Assembly (NCBI GenBank): GCA_964353745.1
Contig: CAYGWD010000003.1
Span: 1 to 55,310, forward strand
From: CS1-C013 sp964353745
GTDB taxonomy: Archaea; Aenigmatarchaeota; Aenigmatarchaeia; Aenigmatarchaeales; Aenigmatarchaeaceae
DNA: 55,310 nucleotides
Reading direction: 5' to 3'
Every line of letters starts with the position of its first letter. Position 1 is the first letter of the stretch. Below are positions 43,861-52,380 of the stretch, piece by piece. The notes below the pieces were generated by a model, which saw nothing but the letters and a program-made list of their open reading frames with translations, had not been told where the DNA came from and ran no database searches. The translations under genes and the position numbers were made by a program.

Positions 43861-44946
43861 TTATATAATTCTAAAGTTTAGAGTTTGATCTGGAGTCAAA
43901 GACTGGCTACAGATTCTTACCGAATCTATTGTGCCATTAAAGTAGTATCCAGAAGTAGCGTGCCTTCCAATATTTAAAGGAGTTGAGGTAGAAAGAGGAT
44001 TGCCAACATAGTTCCCTCCAGAAACAAGACTAGTTTCGTTACCATTTACATAGATTTTTTGCTTTCCAGACGTATGTGTTCCCATTAAATGATAAAACTG
44101 ACCAGTACTAGGTGTATATGAACTTGTAGTCCTCAGCCAAAAACCACCACAATTAGTTCCGTTACCAAAATATATGAGAACTCGCGAAGAATCATCAATG
44201 GCAATCCCATATCCATTACAATTTTCTTCTTTGTAAACTAAATATTGATAGCCTGTTTTCATGTTTCGTTTTACCCATAATTCTATAGTGTAATCACCAG
44301 CAATATTTATACTTTTATCATTGGATACTGAGACAAAGTCATTGATGCCATCAAATTCTAATGCAGAACCATATATCCCTTGAGTCCATTTTGGACAACC
44401 AGAAGTTGGGGGATTAGAACATATTGAAGTACCACTATATAATGTTCCATCGTTCCCATAAGGAGAACTGTCTTTAGCAGTTGTTCCTGAACCTTCATCA
44501 AATTCCAAGTCCAAAACCGTAACGCAAGAATCTGGCAACTCTGCATCAAACATGGCAGAAGTTTCGAAATTTGGATTGGTTATTCTTAAGTAATGCTGTC
44601 CTATTGACATACTCCAAACTCCTTGAATACTTAGTGTCCCAGTTTTTCCTGCATCTATAGAAGTGGGAGCTAAATCAAAATTAGTTATTTCTCCATCAAC
44701 ATAAACATTCAAAGTATCATTTGTTATTACACCCTGACCACAGTTCCTAATGAAAAACTTATTCTGGGTCGCCTCCTCTATTCTCATGCATGAAGATAAA
44801 GTCTCTAAACTTCTTTGCGTTCTAGCCTCTCCTGTCTGGCTAACCTGCGAATAGTAGCTATTTAAATAAAACCAAAGCATCAGACCTATGGAGACGACCA
44901 TGCACGCAACAATGATTAAAGTTATTAAATCTACGGCACCTTTCAT
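43861..44946 (-). CDS. Pilin-like N-terminus fused to LamG domain
   Basis: 361 residues. MKGAVDLITLIIVACMVVSIGLMLWFYLNS resembles a type III (prepilin-like) leader: short basic stretch, KGA cleavage-like site and a hydrophobic helix. It lacks the usual Glu5, so assignment is tentative. The middle contains a Cys-bearing beta region (to about 135). Residues about 140-350 form a LamG/ConA domain (LDLEFDEGSGTTAKDSSPYGNDG, ALEFDGINDFVSV, YTIELWVKR, GTIDSVRICSQSLTPDQ). It would place a sugar- or protein-binding domain on a pilus-like structure or the membrane. A TATA-like TATATATAAAAC about 20 nt upstream suggests a leaderless message. Confidence 0.75.
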   Translation of the reverse strand: MKGAVDLITLIIVACMVVSIGLMLWFYLNSYYSQVSQTGEARTQRSLETLSSCMRIEEATQNKFFIRNCGQGVITNDTLNVYVDGEITNFDLAPTSIDAGKTGTLSIQGVWSMSIGQHYLRITNPNFETSAMFDAELPDSCVTVLDLEFDEGSGTTAKDSSPYGNDGTLYSGTSICSNPPTSGCPKWTQGIYGSALEFDGINDFVSVSNDKSINIAGDYTIELWVKRNMKTGYQYLVYKEENCNGYGIAIDDSSRVLIYFGNGTNCGGFWLRTTSSYTPSTGQFYHLMGTHTSGKQKIYVNGNETSLVSGGNYVGNPLSTSTPLNIGRHATSGYYFNGTIDSVRICSQSLTPDQTLNFRII

Positions 44947-44995
44947 AAGAATTATTTGTTTTATATATATTATAATTTCTTTACCTTGTCTAAGT

Positions 44996-45745
44996 TTATC
45001 CTATTTTTTTTATCTTGCCGGCAATAGGCTCGAAGCAGACGCCACTCTCTAACAGGTCCTGTATTGAGAAATCAACATCATTTTCAGACAAGCCAGACTT
45101 TGTCAGAATCTCTTGATAGTCCGCGCCTTCGCCTTTGTCTAATTTCTCAATGAGATTCAGAATCTTGCTCTTGATCTCAACAGAACTGATCACCTTTTCC
45201 TCGGTCATATTTTCTGTTATTTGCTGAGCTTCCAAGATTCCTTCGGCGTCCTCTAGGCTCATGAACTGCTTAACGGCTGTTTTTAACTCATTTAAATCAG
45301 AGGTTTGTTTTTGCAACTCTTTTATATTCTTTATCTTCTCCCTCTGCTCTCTAAGTATCTTTTCTAACTCAAGAAGCCGTAGCGTCTCAAAGTTAGGATC
45401 GGCCTTCTTCACTATCTCTGGTATTATGTAAATCTCTCCGTTGTATTCCCTTATCTTTCCAAAAGCATCCACGAAGTCTCCTTCCCCAAAGCCGTCAAAT
45501 ATCTTGATGTTGACAAAGGTTTTGCACCTAATGGTGTCAGTGGAATCGTCCAATGTTATCGTGGAGTATCTCTCATCGGGACTTATGAACTTGTCAACTA
45601 TCAGGCCCAGTATTCTTACCCGAGACAATCTTCTTCCCAAATTGGTTAAGGCATAGCTGCTCTCAAAACCGCTTTTTCTCACAAAGGTTCCATTAACTAT
45701 CTCGCCAATCGACGCTTTTTTTGCTGTTATTCTTTTTATTTCCAT
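44996..45745 (-). CDS. RPA-like OB-fold single-stranded DNA-binding protein
   Basis: 249 residues. The OB-fold (about 15-115; SRVRILGLIVDKFISPDERYSTITLDDSTDTIRCKTF-type strands) is followed by a helical linker and a C-terminal winged helix (about 185-249; YQEILTKSGLSENDVDFSIQDLLESGVCFEP). This architecture matches the RPA32-like subunit of archaeal RPA. It lies 4 nt after the cupin gene in a unit headed by TBP and MCM, consistent with a replication role. Confidence 0.8.
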   Translation of the reverse strand: MEIKRITAKKASIGEIVNGTFVRKSGFESSYALTNLGRRLSRVRILGLIVDKFISPDERYSTITLDDSTDTIRCKTFVNIKIFDGFGEGDFVDAFGKIREYNGEIYIIPEIVKKADPNFETLRLLELEKILREQREKIKNIKELQKQTSDLNELKTAVKQFMSLEDAEGILEAQQITENMTEEKVISSVEIKSKILNLIEKLDKGEGADYQEILTKSGLSENDVDFSIQDLLESGVCFEPIAGKIKKIG

Positions 45746-45749
45746 AATA

Positions 45750-46097
45750 TCACTCTAATTTTATCTCCTTAGTATTATCAAAAGCCGGAGCATGAACCAA
45801 AAACAATCTCAGTTTTCCTTTGGTCGTCTTGTAATCATATGGTGTGTTTTTTGGAACTATGATAACATCATTTTTTTCTACCAGAACAACTTCTTCATTT
45901 ATTATAAATTTTCCTTTTCCCCCTAAAATTAAATAAACTCTGTCGCTTGCTAAAGATTTAACTTTTCCATGTTTTCCTGTTACCTCAAACATTGCTGCGC
46001 TTGTTCTTTCAAAATCTTCTTTAGAATTAAATTCCCAACCTTTTAATCCTTCCCACCCAAAATGTTTGGCATCTTTTAATTTAAATTTTAATATCAT
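45750..46097 (-). CDS. Cupin-domain protein
   Basis: 115 residues from ATG 46097; GTGAT precedes it, and an upstream in-frame TTG is rejected. A single cupin barrel is visible: VYLILGGKGKFIINEEVVLVEKNDVIIVPKNTPYDYKTT. Metal-binding histidines are largely missing (DRVYLIL instead of an HxH motif), so it may be a binding rather than catalytic cupin. It sits 4 nt after the MCM stop. Confidence 0.8.
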   Translation of the reverse strand: MILKFKLKDAKHFGWEGLKGWEFNSKEDFERTSAAMFEVTGKHGKVKSLASDRVYLILGGKGKFIINEEVVLVEKNDVIIVPKNTPYDYKTTKGKLRLFLVHAPAFDNTKEIKLE

Positions 46098-46101
46098 CAA
46101 A

Positions 46102-49100
46102 TCACTTTATGCTCTCCAGGTAATTTAATTTTGGCTCGAATATAGAGCCTTCAGACTTTAGTCTTCTTAATAAATCTTCTGTAGTCTCAGCTTTTAATCC
46201 TTGATCCTCGGCTGCTGCTATTATCTCTTCCTTCGGGACGGGCTTGCCGATCTTCTTCTCAAGCTCGTCAATTATGTCCAGTATTATGTGAATCTTGCTT
46301 CTCTGCGAAGCGGAGACGCCTTCTGTCCTGTCAATGTCTATTTTGCCAGTCTCATAGTCATAGCCTAGTTGCTGTATTGAGAACCTCATTATGTTTATCG
46401 ATCTCTCAGCGTCTTTCATTTCAACCTTCTTAGAAAGCCTTATCTTGGCGGCCGCCTCTGCCAGCCTCATCAAGCCTTCGTTCTGCCTCAGTGTTATCGC
46501 GACGGTTTCCTCGCCTGCGTAAAGGCTTCTCATGTCAAGGTAAAAATTCTTTAATTTCTCGGCCGCTTCCCTGGTCATCTCAGGTTTACTATTCTTCCTA
46601 GCATAAGCTATGTATTTTCTCAAGAATTCGGGAGCTATCAAAGGTTCTACCAAGCTTGGCTTTAATCTTGTCTCCAATATGTGTGAAGCTAGTTTTTCAT
46701 CCTTTTCCTTGTCAGGAACATCTTTCAAAGCAAATTTCAAATCAAACCTGCTTAATAGAGTGTCAGGTATGTCAACTTGTTCTGCTATTGACTTGAACGG
46801 ATCGAACCTAAAGAATTTAGGGTTGGAGCCTGCCAGAACAGAAACCTGAGCAGGCAACGTCGCGACAATAGAAGCCTTCGCGATGCTTATCTGTTGTTGC
46901 TCAAGACCCTCGTGCATTGCAATCTGATCGTCCTTGGACATCTTGTCAAATTCATCAATACAATTATGGACAAAGATGCCGTCAGCAACAAAATTGTGAA
47001 GTGATGGAACAAAGATGTCATATACGTAACCTTCATAGTCAAACTCTTCTATACTTTTTATAGCGTCTAAAAAGAAATCCCGATTTAGCAATGATTGGAT
47101 GCTATAGCTTAAATCAGGACTCAATTGATCTTTTAGCCGCAGTGACAATTTTTGTAGCTGGTCTCTTGACGGCTGCCTCTTCAGATTTCTGTAATCATAA
47201 ATTGTGCTCCAAACACCTCGCTTGACCAGAACAGATTTGTTGATGTTGCTCAGTTCTTTACATATTTCTAGAACAAGACAAATAGGTAGCTTGTCGCTCG
47301 CACTAGAAACCAGATTTATTCTTTTAGGTATTTCAACTCTTATTTTTTCTGAATATCTATCTATGGCATCCTTAAGGGTTGCGACGTCTTTTCTTCCTGT
47401 TATTCTTATTCTATGAACGCTATCTCCTTCTATTAGTCTTGAATAGACATCAAATCTTCTTAGAGCCAAGATAAAATTCAAATTAGTTTCCTTGTTATTA
47501 GATAAAAGAAACTCAACATGTGCCACTTTATATTTCTTGCCTCTTTTGTTGGAATTCTTTAAAGATATACAGCCATCGGAATCCATTGCACCTGCTATAA
47601 AGGCTCTTAGTGTATCATCATTCAACAAGAGCAAATTTTCAAGTTTTTCTCCAACTATTTTTTTATAAATCTCAGCCAGCAATCGATTACCCATATACAG
47701 TTGACTACAATCTGATTCAACTTCTTTGCCTCTTATTTTGCTTCTCATTATTTGTCTGTGTACATTTGGTCTTTCAGAGATTTTTTCCCAGCATCTCATT
47801 AGATTATTAATGTATTTTCTATGAGATTCTGACTGCATCACAGATATCCTAGACCTTCTATGATTCGTGCTTACGTTGCCATCTCCAAAAATGAAACCCA
47901 ACACATAGCCCAATTCCGGAGTTAAAAATGGTGTTTTTAATCTGTTTCCTCCATGAGACATCGCAAATTTGAGACACCTGTTTTTCCATTCTTCATAAAG
48001 ATGCAAGTCTTTCAAAATGTTCTTGAATTCTCCAACAGAAATCTGCAAGCCGCCTGAAAGAAAATGACGATTTAGCCTAAACCTATCATTAAAATCTTTA
48101 ATCGTCCTGTATCTGCTCAAAATGACTTTCTTTAGCTCGAATTTTTCTTCCTTTGCCAAGCAAACTTTCCATTCATCAGGAACGATATCCATCACATATA
48201 TCTTCTTGATTTTATGCTGTAAAAGTTTCAAAGGCGATACTACGCTGTCATTGCTAGAAAATTCCTTAGAAGCCTTCCAAGAAAAAGAATTTCCATCAAG
48301 AAGTTTATGACCTGGGGTTAAGCAAATTTCAAATCCAGAATCAAATTTTATTTTCATCATCTTGCCTTTGTATTGCTTTCTGCCTATGCCAAAGGACATG
48401 GCATTGAGTACGGTTTTATTTTTGAGGTCAAAAGAACTGACAGAAAAATTCGATTTATCATTTACTTCTATAATTTCTCCCTTGGAAATAGCCTTTTCAG
48501 CAATATTCCCATCAAAAATATTTTTTACAGAAACTATTTTGTCATTTATCAGAATCTTTGTTTCAGGATGCAGACACAATATTCCCTTGTTCGCTAAAAT
48601 CATTGCGCCTGCCTCGAGCATCCATCCCCCGCCGAACTCCTCATCTTTGACTACAGTTGCGGTTAACCCAGCCGCTGTCGCGCCCTTGCCCCCGACATAC
48701 TTGCCCCTTGGAATTATTCCTGATATTAATTTTAGCAGTTGGCTCTTGCCGGTATTGTGAACGATAATTCCATTGGCTACAAACCTGTGATAATTAGGCA
48801 CCTCAACATCAAAAACATCTTGGGGGAAATCGTTGTTTATTTTTACAATCTTCTCACTTCGTTCTTTGTGAACTCGATGAACATGAGATTTTGCATATTC
48901 AACTGCTTTTTCTAGTTTAGAAATTTTCTTTTGACTTACAAAGCCTATGTTTTTTGAGAATTTTATTATTGATTCGGAACGCCTAATCATTAGTGAACCG
49001 TTTGGTTTGCTTATAACCTCGCGACCCTTTATTTTTACCATTCTTTTTTTGTTTTCCCATAGAATTCTTGAATGAATGCCAAACCTTAGCAGCAATAATT

Positions 49101-50859
49101 GGACATCCCTCAAAAGTTCAATGTTATTAGACCTCAAGCTAACTGATGTGCGTCCGCGTCCTTTAGAGAAAACGCTGCCATCACCCTCGTAAAGCCATCT
49201 TAAGAAAGAAGCCACTACAGAGTCTCTTGATTGGAATACAAGGTTAGGCACTCTTTTCTCCTTTAAAAATGAAAGCAGCCTGGCCAAATGGGTACGGTTG
49301 ACTTCGTAGTACACAATCTTTTCACTTGTGCGTTTATGCTCATAAGAGCTGATTGGTACGCCAAAACATTTTTCAAGGTGATTTATAATTTTCGGAGCTA
49401 TGTCCAATTCGTCCTTATTTATTACAAAACCTATGCTTCTTTTTCGTATCCAGCCGTCTGCAATTATATAACCGAAAATACCTGCCAGACTTTCATCAAG
49501 AACTTTCGGAATTTTTATATGCCAGCTTTTATGATAATAGCTGCAATCTGTCCATTCGGTATCAACAAAACGCTTCTTCCTACATTCTATTTTCGATATG
49601 GTACAAACTCTATCGTTTATTTTTATCTCATCTAATCTTTTCCATATCCTCTCCCTATCTTTTAGCACTAGCACGGGTTGATTGAAAGTTCCTTTTATGC
49701 TTTTGCCTGTCTCAGTTACTATTTCTATAATCGGCTGGCTTTTGAAAAAATGAAACTTCGTTGCCTTGCCAACTTTTCTTCCCATTCCCATGTGCAGGTT
49801 GTAATTTATGTCCTCCAGATGTTCGGTACCCATTTCACCAATCTTCATGATAGTTCCATCAGACATAACGACTCTTTCGTCTGCAATCAAACAGCTGGGG
49901 TCGCCGATCAACAAAATATGGATGTCTCCTCTAATCCTGGTCTTGTCAGGCAAGTTGTGAGGAACTCCGCCAAACAATTGAAGCATTACAGCCTCTTTTA
50001 TTTCATTCATTCCGTAAATGGAAGGAGCGATAGAAGCAACTATTTTATTGTATATTTCTGGATCATTCGCATACTCTTTGATCTTTTCCTCGTCCTGGGG
50101 AGTTATTATAACCTCTTCCCATTCCATCTCCGTAGGTTCCACGTAATTAGCTTCAACATAGATGTCCATTTGCGTCCTGAGTTTTCCTTTTATGAATTTC
50201 TTTGTTTCCTTGACAATGCAATTTACCTTAAGCCTGTTTCCAGGGTCTGTTTTTCTTTGCATCTCCGGAATAGTCAAATCCCCTTTCAGATACACCGGAA
50301 CCTCTCCTGGCCTTTCTCCTGTGACTATTTCGAACGGTTCTTCAATGAATATCCATCTGGCATCAAAAAGTCTTCTGTCAATCAAAACAAAACCGCCTTT
50401 TCTGCCGCATTCAGGATTCTCGCAAATGACAGGAGGGTTCAAGAATCTCTCTGTCTGCTTTATCTCCATTTTTTGACCGCACTCAGGGCACTGATAAATG
50501 GCAACATCAAATTCAGGCCTAACTTCTGAGGCTCTTCTGACAACGCCATCCAAACATAAGAATTTACCAATGTGTTCTGACCTCAAGCTCCTTATTCTCA
50601 GGTTGAATTTTTCAGGCAGATTCTTGAATCTGGGTTCTATTTTTATGTTCTCCCCCAAAAGGTCCGTACTCAGAATAGCTTCTCTGGCAGCCTTTATCAT
50701 GTTTTCAGGGTCGTTCAAAAGTTTGTCTGCCAACTCTGGCTTAAATTTGTCCAACAAAGAAAAATCGACTATAATTGATTTCTTTCCAGCTAGAGCTGCT
50801 GCTTCCAATTCCATTAGGTAGTATTGCCTAAAAAATTCTTCAAACTCTTCTACTTCCAT
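46102..50859 (-). CDS. mcm: MCM replicative helicase with two inteins
   Basis: The precursor is 1585 residues from ATG 50859 (GTTGAT upstream; TTG 50868 less likely). The spliced length is about 667, standard for archaeal MCM. The N-terminal zinc-binding YQCPECGQ ... VICENPECG is present. Walker A is split as GDPS-TGKSQLL and Walker B as GIL-CIDEFDKM, with only 59 extein residues between the inteins. Later motifs (LLSRFDLKFAL with arginine finger; C-terminal winged helix) are intact. MCM is the hexameric replicative helicase. It lies 9 nt after the TBP gene, an uncommon pairing. Confidence 0.95.
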   Translation of the reverse strand: MEVEEFEEFFRQYYLMELEAAALAGKKSIIVDFSLLDKFKPELADKLLNDPENMIKAAREAILSTDLLGENIKIEPRFKNLPEKFNLRIRSLRSEHIGKFLCLDGVVRRASEVRPEFDVAIYQCPECGQKMEIKQTERFLNPPVICENPECGRKGGFVLIDRRLFDARWIFIEEPFEIVTGERPGEVPVYLKGDLTIPEMQRKTDPGNRLKVNCIVKETKKFIKGKLRTQMDIYVEANYVEPTEMEWEEVIITPQDEEKIKEYANDPEIYNKIVASIAPSIYGMNEIKEAVMLQLFGGVPHNLPDKTRIRGDIHILLIGDPSCLIADERVVMSDGTIMKIGEMGTEHLEDINYNLHMGMGRKVGKATKFHFFKSQPIIEIVTETGKSIKGTFNQPVLVLKDRERIWKRLDEIKINDRVCTISKIECRKKRFVDTEWTDCSYYHKSWHIKIPKVLDESLAGIFGYIIADGWIRKRSIGFVINKDELDIAPKIINHLEKCFGVPISSYEHKRTSEKIVYYEVNRTHLARLLSFLKEKRVPNLVFQSRDSVVASFLRWLYEGDGSVFSKGRGRTSVSLRSNNIELLRDVQLLLLRFGIHSRILWENKKRMVKIKGREVISKPNGSLMIRRSESIIKFSKNIGFVSQKKISKLEKAVEYAKSHVHRVHKERSEKIVKINNDFPQDVFDVEVPNYHRFVANGIIVHNTGKSQLLKLISGIIPRGKYVGGKGATAAGLTATVVKDEEFGGGWMLEAGAMILANKGILCLHPETKILINDKIVSVKNIFDGNIAEKAISKGEIIEVNDKSNFSVSSFDLKNKTVLNAMSFGIGRKQYKGKMMKIKFDSGFEICLTPGHKLLDGNSFSWKASKEFSSNDSVVSPLKLLQHKIKKIYVMDIVPDEWKVCLAKEEKFELKKVILSRYRTIKDFNDRFRLNRHFLSGGLQISVGEFKNILKDLHLYEEWKNRCLKFAMSHGGNRLKTPFLTPELGYVLGFIFGDGNVSTNHRRSRISVMQSESHRKYINNLMRCWEKISERPNVHRQIMRSKIRGKEVESDCSQLYMGNRLLAEIYKKIVGEKLENLLLLNDDTLRAFIAGAMDSDGCISLKNSNKRGKKYKVAHVEFLLSNNKETNLNFILALRRFDVYSRLIEGDSVHRIRITGRKDVATLKDAIDRYSEKIRVEIPKRINLVSSASDKLPICLVLEICKELSNINKSVLVKRGVWSTIYDYRNLKRQPSRDQLQKLSLRLKDQLSPDLSYSIQSLLNRDFFLDAIKSIEEFDYEGYVYDIFVPSLHNFVADGIFVHNCIDEFDKMSKDDQIAMHEGLEQQQISIAKASIVATLPAQVSVLAGSNPKFFRFDPFKSIAEQVDIPDTLLSRFDLKFALKDVPDKEKDEKLASHILETRLKPSLVEPLIAPEFLRKYIAYARKNSKPEMTREAAEKLKNFYLDMRSLYAGEETVAITLRQNEGLMRLAEAAAKIRLSKKVEMKDAERSINIMRFSIQQLGYDYETGKIDIDRTEGVSASQRSKIHIILDIIDELEKKIGKPVPKEEIIAAAEDQGLKAETTEDLLRRLKSEGSIFEPKLNYLESIK
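46963..48576 (-). mobile_element. MCM intein 2 (Walker B site), 538 residues
   Basis: It starts with Cys (CLHPETKILINDKIV) after KGIL and ends GIFVHN before the +1 Cys of CIDEFDK. Block B is CLTPGHKLL; block F is VYDIFVPSLHNFVADG. LAGLIDADG motifs: YVLGFIFGDGNV and AFIAGAMDSDGCI. About 100 residues longer than the others, it has an extra helical part before block F (RQPSRDQLQKLSLRL) similar to one in HerA intein 1. Confidence 0.94.
48754..49893 (-). mobile_element. MCM intein 1 (Walker A site), 380 residues
   Basis: It starts with Cys (CLIADERVVMSDGTIM) after GDPS and ends GIIVHN before the +1 Thr of TGKSQ. LAGLIDADG motifs: LAGIFGYIIADGWI and FLRWLYEGDGSV. Block F is VFDVEVPNYHRFVANG. Block B reads GTFNQPVLVL, where the usual TxxH histidine is Gln; codon CAA is clear in the DNA. 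Splicing may be slower or conditional. Confidence 0.94.
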
Positions 50860-50868
50860 AAAAAACAA

Positions 50869-51138
50869 TCAACTTTTCTTTATATTTTTTAACTTCTTGT
50901 CCGCCTTTGACACTGCTCTCTTCACATCATTAATAATTCTTCCACCAGTACAAATTATTTTACCACTACCGAAAAGAAGGAATGTAACTCTTGGGTCGTC
51001 TATTCTGTAGACCAAGCCTGGGAACTGCTCTGGCTCGTACTCAACACCATCCAAATTGGAGACCAGTTTTTCGAGTTTTACAGGAACTCCCAAAGAAGTT
51101 GACGCTACAACGTTTTCTATCTTTATTCTAAAACTCAT
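50869..51138 (-). CDS. tbp: Single-repeat TATA-binding protein
   Basis: 89 residues from ATG 51138 (GGGGTG four nt upstream; the in-frame GTG 51144 is less likely). MSFRIKIENVVASTSLG, EYEPEQFPGLVYRIDDP and LLFGSGKIICTGG are unmistakable TBP signatures, including the two phenylalanines that kink DNA. Normal archaeal TBP has two such repeats in about 180 residues. Here one repeat ends with the stop, and the flanks contain no second half, so DNA binding would need a homodimer or a partner half encoded elsewhere. It heads the TBP-MCM-cupin-RPA unit. Confidence 0.88.
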   Translation of the reverse strand: MSFRIKIENVVASTSLGVPVKLEKLVSNLDGVEYEPEQFPGLVYRIDDPRVTFLLFGSGKIICTGGRIINDVKRAVSKADKKLKNIKKS

Positions 51139-51248
51139 TAACACCCCTCTGCGTATTAAATAATGAATTTAAAAATATTTAAATAATATTCTACTGGCTT
51201 TCCCCTGCTTCCGATGGAAAATTTAAGCCCAAAAATTGTAATATTGGT
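51139..51248. promoter_or_regulatory. Divergent promoter region between TBP and DPH6-like genes
   Basis: This 110-nt AT-rich gap contains overlapping TATA-like runs (about 51160-51185, ATTTAAAAATATTTAAATAAT, readable on both strands). The TBP start has a ribosome site; the plus-strand gene has no clear one. Confidence 0.45.
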
Positions 51249-51911
51249 ATGAATTTAGCGGCTCTGTTTTCCGGCAGCATCGAGAGCGTTCTGGCATTGT
51301 TAAAAGCAAAGGAACTCGGCCATGAGATAAAATATTTGGCTGTTGTCCACGCTAAAGACGGCAAGAATTATTTGTATCAGACTCCCAACATCGGCCTTGC
51401 TCTGATGCAGTCCCAAATGATTAAAATTCAACTGGTATCCAAAGAGACCAATAATAACGATAATGAAGAAGATTTGAGAGTTCTGTTGAGCGGATTGGAC
51501 TGTGAAGGCGTTGTTTGCGGGGTCATAAGCAACAAAAAAGAGAGGAGAGTCATAAAAAAGGTGTGCAAAGAATTGAATCTGAAGCTGTTAACACCTCTCT
51601 GGGGCTTGGAAAGGAATTATCTGCTTGATGAGATTGTAAAAAATAAGTTAGAGGCAATAATAACTGCTACAACTGACCTGAACGAAATCTGGCTCGGAAG
51701 AATGATTGACCAGAAAGCTGTAGAAGAGTTGAAATCAAAAGACTGTGATATTTTTTCTGAGAACGGCAGGTTCGAGGTAATAGTTCTGGACTGTCCTGAT
51801 TTCCAGAGAAGCATCAAGATAACCAAAAGCAACAAAGAGTGGAACAACGAAACGAAGATGGGCAGGCTAATCATAGAAGACGCTGTTCTGGTCAACAGGC
51901 CAGAGGAATAA
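51249..51911 (+). CDS. DPH6-like ATP-pyrophosphatase (diphthamide synthetase family), degenerate P-loop
   Basis: 220 residues. The fold markers of diphthine-ammonia ligase (DPH6) are present: LAALFSGSIESVLALLKAKELGHEI, VVCGVIS, LKLLTPLWGL, and FEVIVLDCPDFQRSI near the end. The family completes diphthamide on elongation factor 2. The PP-loop normally reads SGGKDS but here is SGSIES, and the usual Glu-Gly-Gly-Glu-Phe-Glu stretch is SENGRFEV, so catalytic activity may be lost or altered. Length is typical. Confidence 0.78.
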   Translation: MNLAALFSGSIESVLALLKAKELGHEIKYLAVVHAKDGKNYLYQTPNIGLALMQSQMIKIQLVSKETNNNDNEEDLRVLLSGLDCEGVVCGVISNKKERRVIKKVCKELNLKLLTPLWGLERNYLLDEIVKNKLEAIITATTDLNEIWLGRMIDQKAVEELKSKDCDIFSENGRFEVIVLDCPDFQRSIKITKSNKEWNNETKMGRLIIEDAVLVNRPEE

Positions 51912-51923
51912 AAAATTTATAAT
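51912..51923 (+). promoter_or_regulatory. TATA box for the YjbQ gene
   Basis: AAAATTTATAATA ends about 20 nt before ATG 51943, directly after the DPH6-like stop. The spacing fits a leaderless message. Confidence 0.5.
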
Positions 51924-51942
51924 AACCAACCGCATTAATAAT

Positions 51943-52353
51943 ATGGCTTATTCAGAAACAATAAAAGTAAAGATAAAATCCCAGGAGTTCTGTGACATAA
52001 CAGGAAAGGTCGAAAACATCGTAAGAAATGCAGAAGCAGAGGAAGACATAGAAGACGGCATCTGCAACGTTTTCGCGACAGGGTCAACAGCAGCAGTGAT
52101 CATAAACGAGAACGACCCGATGCTCCTGGAAGACTTTAGAAGAACTTTGGAGAAGATGTCAGGATCGAAGGAAATCTATCAGCACGTGGAGAACGCCTAT
52201 TCTCACATAAGGTCGATGCTAACTGGCAGCAGTCAATCCATACCTGTAAAAGACGGTAAGTTGATGCTCGGGACATGGCAGAACATAATGGTAGTTAACT
52301 TTGACGCTGAAACCAGAGAAAGAGAAGTCGTCATAACGATTGTGGGGGACTAA
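51943..52353 (+). CDS. YjbQ family protein (UPF0047)
   Basis: 136 residues. DGICNVFATGSTAAVIINENDP, the central YQHVENAYSHIRSMLTGSSQSIPV and KLMLGTWQNIMVVNFD match the YjbQ/UPF0047 family, linked in bacteria to weak thiamine-phosphate synthase activity. The usual PHSTAAV histidine is Gly here, so the biochemical function is uncertain. Length is standard. Confidence 0.85.
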   Translation: MAYSETIKVKIKSQEFCDITGKVENIVRNAEAEEDIEDGICNVFATGSTAAVIINENDPMLLEDFRRTLEKMSGSKEIYQHVENAYSHIRSMLTGSSQSIPVKDGKLMLGTWQNIMVVNFDAETREREVVITIVGD

Positions 52354-52380
52354 GTTTCAGAAGTCAACCAGTGATAAAAA

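Noticed and set aside
49678..50529. 283-residue open frame opposite the MCM gene
   Set aside because: Aromatic/Cys-rich sequence with no motif, fully antisense to conserved MCM and intein coding sequence.
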